NCBI GenBank assembly: GCA_900549645.1
Contig: URPD01000002.1
Coordinates: 38,646 to 102,645 of the forward strand
Length of the DNA stretch: 64,000 nt
Direction: 5' to 3'
Source: an uncultured Eubacteriales bacterium
GTDB taxonomy: Bacteria; Bacillota; Clostridia; Oscillospirales; Oscillospiraceae
Of the stretch, positions 60,149 through 64,000 are shown piece by piece. Under the pieces are notes generated by a model. That model saw only the letters and a list, made by a program, of their open reading frames with translations, did not search any database and had not been told where the DNA came from. Numbering within the stretch: the stretch's first letter is position 1; every line of letters starts with the position of its first letter. The translations under genes were made by a program, and so were the position numbers.

Positions 60149-61603
60149 ATGAAATACATTTTGGCCGTTGATCAGTCCACCTCCTCCACGAAGGTGACTC
60201 TTTTCAACGAGCGTATGGAGGCCGTCCGCAGCAAACGCCGCGCGCACCGCCAGATATACCCCCGCCCCTCGTGGGTCGAGCACGACGCCGAGGAAATATG
60301 GCGCAACACCGCCTCGCTGCTGGCCGAGGCAGCCGAGGGCATCGCGCCGGGCGATGTTGCGGGCATCGGCCTTGCAAACCAGCGCGAGACGACAGTCGTC
60401 TGGGAGCGCGATACCGGCAGACCGGTATGCAACGCCGTCGTATGGCAGGACACGCGGGCAAAGTATATCACCGACCCAATCCAGCCGTATTCCGACCGGA
60501 TATTCGCCCTCTCCGGACTGCGCCCCTCGCCGTACTACTCCGCGGCAAAGCTCGCCGCGATACTCGCCGAGGAGCCCGCGCGCATGGAGGCCGCCAAGGC
60601 CGGTAAGCTCTGCTTCGGCACGGTTGACAGCTTCCTGCTATACCGCCTGACCGGCGGCAGGAGCTTTTACACCGACACGACAAACGCCTGCCGCACCCAG
60701 CTTTTCGACATCGGGCGGATGTGCTGGAGCGAGGAGCTGGCCGGGTATTTCGGCATACCCATGGCTATGCTGGCAGACGCCGTTCTCCCGGCGGACTCCG
60801 CGTTCGGAACCGTCTCCGCCATTCCCGCGCTCAGCGGGGTTCCGGTGACGGCGATGCTCGGCGACAGCCACGCATCCTTATTCGGGCACGGCTGCACCGA
60901 AGCCGGGCTTGTAAAGACCAGCTTCGGCACCGGCTCCTCCGTGATGATGAACATCGGCTCCTCCCCTGTCTGGTCCGGCAAGGGTCTTGCCACGTCCATC
61001 GGCTTCTCCCGCGGCGGCAAGACCTGCTATGTGCTGGAGGGCAATATAACCTGCTCGGCGGATACGCTCATATGGGTGAAAGACTATCTGCATCTGATAG
61101 ACGATCTCGGCGAGCTGGACGAAGCGGGCACGGTGGGCAGCACCGACGGAGTGTATCTTGTCCCGGCGTTCGCCGGGCTCGGCGCGCCGTGGTTCAATGA
61201 GGGCGCAAGAGCGATGATATGCGGCATGAGCCGCGGCACGACGCGCGCGCACATTCTCCGCGCCGCGCTTGCAAGCATCGCCCACCAGAACGCCGACGTG
61301 CTGGACGCCATGGCCGCGGATACCGGCATCCCGATATCCCGCGTCCGCGCTGACGGCGGCGGCTGCTCGAACCGCCTGCTCATGCAGATGCAGAGCGATC
61401 TGATCCCCTGCGAGATCGCGGTCAGCTCCGAAAAGGACATAACGCTCAGGGGCATCGGACTCATGGCCGGTATCTCCGCCGGGCTTTTCGCGCCCGATGC
61501 CTTTGAGGCCGCAAGCCGCACCGTTTACAGCCCCGCCATGAGCGAGGAGGAACGCAAGCTTGAGCGCGCCGGATGGATGAACGCCGTCCGCCGCTGCATG
61601 TGA
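60149..61603 (+). CDS. FGGY-family carbohydrate kinase (glycerol-kinase-like)
   Basis: 484 residues with the two actin-like domains of FGGY kinases: YILAVDQSTSSTKVTLF (phosphate loop), GLANQRETTVVWERDTGRPVCNAVVWQDTR, TSFGTGSSVMMNIG and VRADGGGCSNRLLMQMQSDL. Sequence style is near glycerol kinase, a group that includes kinases for tetruloses, ribulose-like and branched ketoses. In this operon it probably phosphorylates the ketose made by the isomerase before the transketolase acts. Confidence 0.88.
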   Translation: MKYILAVDQSTSSTKVTLFNERMEAVRSKRRAHRQIYPRPSWVEHDAEEIWRNTASLLAEAAEGIAPGDVAGIGLANQRETTVVWERDTGRPVCNAVVWQDTRAKYITDPIQPYSDRIFALSGLRPSPYYSAAKLAAILAEEPARMEAAKAGKLCFGTVDSFLLYRLTGGRSFYTDTTNACRTQLFDIGRMCWSEELAGYFGIPMAMLADAVLPADSAFGTVSAIPALSGVPVTAMLGDSHASLFGHGCTEAGLVKTSFGTGSSVMMNIGSSPVWSGKGLATSIGFSRGGKTCYVLEGNITCSADTLIWVKDYLHLIDDLGELDEAGTVGSTDGVYLVPAFAGLGAPWFNEGARAMICGMSRGTTRAHILRAALASIAHQNADVLDAMAADTGIPISRVRADGGGCSNRLLMQMQSDLIPCEIAVSSEKDITLRGIGLMAGISAGLFAPDAFEAASRTVYSPAMSEEERKLERAGWMNAVRRCM

Positions 61604-61615
61604 CACTGTGATAAT

Positions 61616-62995
61616 ATGACTGATTTTTCTTCTTTACCCGTTGATAAGCTTCTCCGCGAGGAGGGCTTCGCCTGCGGCTGTGGGCGGATGCACAAGGCCT
61701 ATCCGCTCCGATATCTCGCAATCGCATCGGACTGCCTTGACCGCGTTATCGACGCGCTGGAGCAGCTGAACGTGAAAAAGCCCTTCGTCATAATGGGCGA
61801 ACACGGCCGCGCCGCCGCGGGGCTTCGCGTCATGGACGCGCTCTCACGCGCGGGCATCGGCTTTTCGTCCTTCTGCTTCCCGGAGGGGATGCACATTCTC
61901 CCGAATGAGGAAGCCGTTGCAATGATCGACGCTGCGTTCGACGGCTCCTGCGATTTTGTTCTCGGCATCGGCAGCGGGGTCATAAACGACCTGTGCAAAC
62001 TGGCGGCGCACTCGCGCGGGCTGGACTGCGGCATCGTAGCTACCGCCCCGTCGATGGACGGCTACGCCTCCAACTCCTCCGCGATGGAGCTTGGCGGGGT
62101 CAAGACAACGGTTTACACCGTCTGCCCATCGATCGTGATCTGCGACACTGAGGTCATGCGCAGTGCGCCGGAGATCATGCTGCGCTCCGGCTTCGGCGAT
62201 ATGGCCGCGAAGGTCGTCTCCATCGCCGACTGGCGCATTTCCCACATCGTCTGCGGCGAATACTACTGCGAGGGCATCGCGCAGATGATGCACGGCGCGT
62301 ATACGCGCATTCTCGACAATGTCGACGGTATCATGCGCCGGGACGAGCGCGCGATACGGCTCCTGACCGAGGGGCTCGTCCTCTCCGGGATCGCCTCGTC
62401 GTTCTCCGGCATGTCGCGCCCAGCGTCCGGCATGGAGCACACGGTTTCGCATCTGCTGGAGATGTTCGCGCTGGCGCGCGGTATGCAGCCCGCGCCGCAC
62501 GGAATACAGGTCGGCTTCGGACTGCGCGCCGCACTGCGGCTCTACGCGGCCTGCCGCCGCTTCACGCCGACGCGCGAAAAATTTGAGCTTGCACACCGGA
62601 GCTATTCGCCCGGCGAATGGGAGCGCGAACTGCGCGCGGCCTTCGGCGCTCAGGCGCAGGCTCTGATAGACAGCTCCTTGCGTGACCGGCGCAATGACTT
62701 CGGCGAGGCCGAAAAGCGGTTCGCCGCGGCGCTCGCGCACTGGGACGAGATATGCGCAATAATGGATTCCGTGCTCGCGCAGGAGGCGCAGATAACCGCC
62801 GCGCTCGACCTCGCCGGTATCCCTGGCTTGGGGCAGGCACAGCTCATGGGATACAGCCATCGGGAGGCGATAAACGCCGTGAAGTTCAGCCGCGATCTCC
62901 GAAGCCGCTACATCTTCACCTCCCTTTGCTGGGACATCGGCCTGACGTCTTACGCCGCGCTCGACACTCAGCTTGAGGAATGGCTCCATGACTGA
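61616..62995 (+). CDS. AraM-type sn-glycerol-1-phosphate dehydrogenase
   Basis: 459 residues, iron-containing-dehydrogenase-like fold. NAD-binding GIGSGVINDLCKLAAHSRGLDCGIVATAPSMDGYAS and the metal region RSGFGDMAAKVVSIADW and MEHTVSHLLEMF fit AraM/G1PDH, which reduces dihydroxyacetone phosphate to glycerol-1-phosphate. AraM is known from the B. subtilis arabinose operon. Its presence suggests DHAP is a product of this pathway. The end overlaps the next gene by 8 bases. Confidence 0.88.
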   Translation: MTDFSSLPVDKLLREEGFACGCGRMHKAYPLRYLAIASDCLDRVIDALEQLNVKKPFVIMGEHGRAAAGLRVMDALSRAGIGFSSFCFPEGMHILPNEEAVAMIDAAFDGSCDFVLGIGSGVINDLCKLAAHSRGLDCGIVATAPSMDGYASNSSAMELGGVKTTVYTVCPSIVICDTEVMRSAPEIMLRSGFGDMAAKVVSIADWRISHIVCGEYYCEGIAQMMHGAYTRILDNVDGIMRRDERAIRLLTEGLVLSGIASSFSGMSRPASGMEHTVSHLLEMFALARGMQPAPHGIQVGFGLRAALRLYAACRRFTPTREKFELAHRSYSPGEWERELRAAFGAQAQALIDSSLRDRRNDFGEAEKRFAAALAHWDEICAIMDSVLAQEAQITAALDLAGIPGLGQAQLMGYSHREAINAVKFSRDLRSRYIFTSLCWDIGLTSYAALDTQLEEWLHD

Positions 62996-63917
62996 GCCGG
63001 TATCCGTCCTCCGCCCCGTGTCCCCGTCGGACACGCTCGGCACGCTCGCGGCGCTGCCGGAGTTCAAGGGGCGCGAATATATTTTCGACGCTTCGTCGAC
63101 TCTCACCATCGAGCAGCTTTCTGCCGGTGTGGGCGGCGTGTGGAACGCGGACGCCATGTGCAAGGGCATAGATTTTCTGCGTGAAAAGTGCGCGAATGGC
63201 AGGGTTTTCTATGATATACGGCAGGATATCACGCCGCCGTGCCTTATGGCGTTCCCCGTCGAGGGCGCGGCGCGCTCCGTGCTCATCTGCGCAGGCGGCG
63301 CGTACGGCGATGTGTGTCTGCTGTCCGAGGGCTTTCCGATAGCGCGGCGGCTCAACAGGCTCGGAATCTCCGCTTTTGTTCTCCGCTACCGCTGCGGCAG
63401 AATGCCCGTGCCGACAGACGACCTTGCCCGCGCAGTCGAATTCATCGCCGAGAATGCAGAACTGTTCGGCGTGGATATGGGCAAGCTTGCGCTTATGGGC
63501 TTTTCCGCCGGAGCGCATCTCGCGGCCTCATATGCCGCCGGTATCGTCTGTGCGCCGACGTGTCCGGCGTATCTCATGCTGGCGTACCCCGTCGTCACGA
63601 TGGGCGAATACGCCCACGCGGGCAGCCGCGAGAACATTCTGGGCGGTGATTTTTCCGCGGAGTCGGCGGAGCGCTGGTCGGTTGAGCGGCATGTGGGCAC
63701 GGATTTCCCGCCCTGCTATATCTGGCAGTGCCGGGATGACGACATGGTGTCATCCCGAAATTCACTGCTGTTGTACGGCGCGCTGCAAAACGCGGGCGTC
63801 CCGTCAAGGCTTGAGCTTGTTTCCGGCAGCGCCCACGGCTGGGGGCTTGCCGACGGCACAAGGGCCCACGGCTGGCTTGACCGCGCTCTCGATTTCTGGC
63901 AGAGCTTGGACGAATAG
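62988..63917 (+). CDS. Alpha/beta hydrolase (acetyl-esterase-like)
   Basis: 309 residues. A strand-loop VLICAGGAYGD corresponds to the oxyanion region; nucleophile Ser173 in GFSAGAHLA; acid in QCRDDDMV and His in SAHGWGLADG complete the triad. It resembles acetylxylan/acyl-sugar esterases and has no signal peptide, so it may deacylate imported decorated oligosaccharides. Start ATG 62988 with GAGG upstream, overlapping the araM-like gene; the in-frame TTG at 62973 is less likely. Confidence 0.82.
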   Translation: MTEPVSVLRPVSPSDTLGTLAALPEFKGREYIFDASSTLTIEQLSAGVGGVWNADAMCKGIDFLREKCANGRVFYDIRQDITPPCLMAFPVEGAARSVLICAGGAYGDVCLLSEGFPIARRLNRLGISAFVLRYRCGRMPVPTDDLARAVEFIAENAELFGVDMGKLALMGFSAGAHLAASYAAGIVCAPTCPAYLMLAYPVVTMGEYAHAGSRENILGGDFSAESAERWSVERHVGTDFPPCYIWQCRDDDMVSSRNSLLLYGALQNAGVPSRLELVSGSAHGWGLADGTRAHGWLDRALDFWQSLDE

Positions 63918-63948
63918 AATAACCCCGACCATATGGTCGGGGTTATTC
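63917..63948 (+). terminator. Terminator of the rhamnosidase-esterase operon
   Basis: A perfect palindrome: 14-bp stem GAATAACCCCGACC / GGTCGGGGTTATTC around ATAT, directly at the stop codon. Confidence 0.8.
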
Positions 63949-63950
63949 TC

Positions 63951-63991
63951 AGCTTGTCAAAAAAGTCCTGTGAGGACTTTTTTGACAAGCT
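63951..63991. repeat. Second copy of the long AAAAGTCC hairpin
   Basis: A 19-bp perfect stem (left arm AGCTTGTCAAAAAAGTCCT) with loop GTG. The core matches the hairpin at 4613-4653. It directly follows a complete terminator, so it is probably a dispersed element and not needed for termination. Confidence 0.6.
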
Positions 63992-64000
63992 TCATCCGCC

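Overview
The window is high-G+C, densely coded chromosomal DNA that looks like a Gram-positive anaerobe of the Clostridia, most likely a gut Oscillospiraceae-type bacterium. The reasons are the sepF-divIVA-ileS-lspA division cluster, mutL-miaA-hfq next to miaB-mutS, rubrerythrin, ECF vitamin uptake, MsmX/UgpC-type sugar ATPases, TRAP and BCCT transporters, lipoprotein-anchored binding proteins, and a short cloverleaf-like intergenic repeat of the kind I associate with gut Clostridia. The assignment is inferred from gene content only.

Layout. 0-1.5 kb: the ATPases LivG and LivF of a branched-chain amino acid importer. 1.7-4.6 kb: an unusual esterase-condensation-domain fusion with a zinc-ribbon membrane partner. 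4.7-10.5 kb: a shared sugar-importer ATPase, a membrane-anchored LRR-like protein, an intergenic repeat, a Gly/Asn-rich lipoprotein, and a truncated MocR regulator divergent from an ECF S component. 10.6-14.4 kb: a heterodimeric ABC exporter preceded by a promoter, a 20-residue leader ORF and an intrinsic terminator, which together look like a ribosome-controlled attenuator. 14.4-19.3 kb: a choline uptake and activation operon of mostly lower G+C (HTH-cytidylyltransferase-choline kinase fusion, second cytidylyltransferase, BCCT transporter), ending in a low-molecular-weight phosphatase-barstar fusion.

19.4-23.7 kb: a metal-chelate-type ABC importer with a methyltransferase and an FmdE-like protein. 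23.7-28.8 kb: a phosphodiesterase, then DUF2461, glycosyltransferase, amino acid permease and hydrolase genes. 28.8-39.7 kb (minus strand): a long co-directional housekeeping run, mutL-miaA-hfq-(HlyD-like)-yggS-sepF-divIVA-ileS-lspA-rluD-like. 39.8-45.2 kb (plus strand): miaB-mutS-CPBP-trmO. 45.3-47.9 kb: acetyltransferase, rubrerythrin and small membrane proteins.

48.1-63.9 kb: two divergent arms of a plant-glycan catabolic locus around a 331-bp regulatory gap. The minus arm carries a racemase-like enzyme, a GH127 enzyme and a complete TRAP transporter. The plus arm carries a GH78 alpha-L-rhamnosidase, a fucose/arabinose-isomerase-like protein, a split transketolase, an FGGY kinase, an AraM-type dehydrogenase and an esterase. 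The isomerase, kinase and split transketolase match the logic known for branched pentose (D-apiose) catabolism, but the true substrate cannot be read from sequence. The gap holds a 21-bp-period direct repeat and a perfect palindrome over a -35 box, while no regulator gene is present in the locus.

I found no tRNA, rRNA, CRISPR array, transposase or phage gene.
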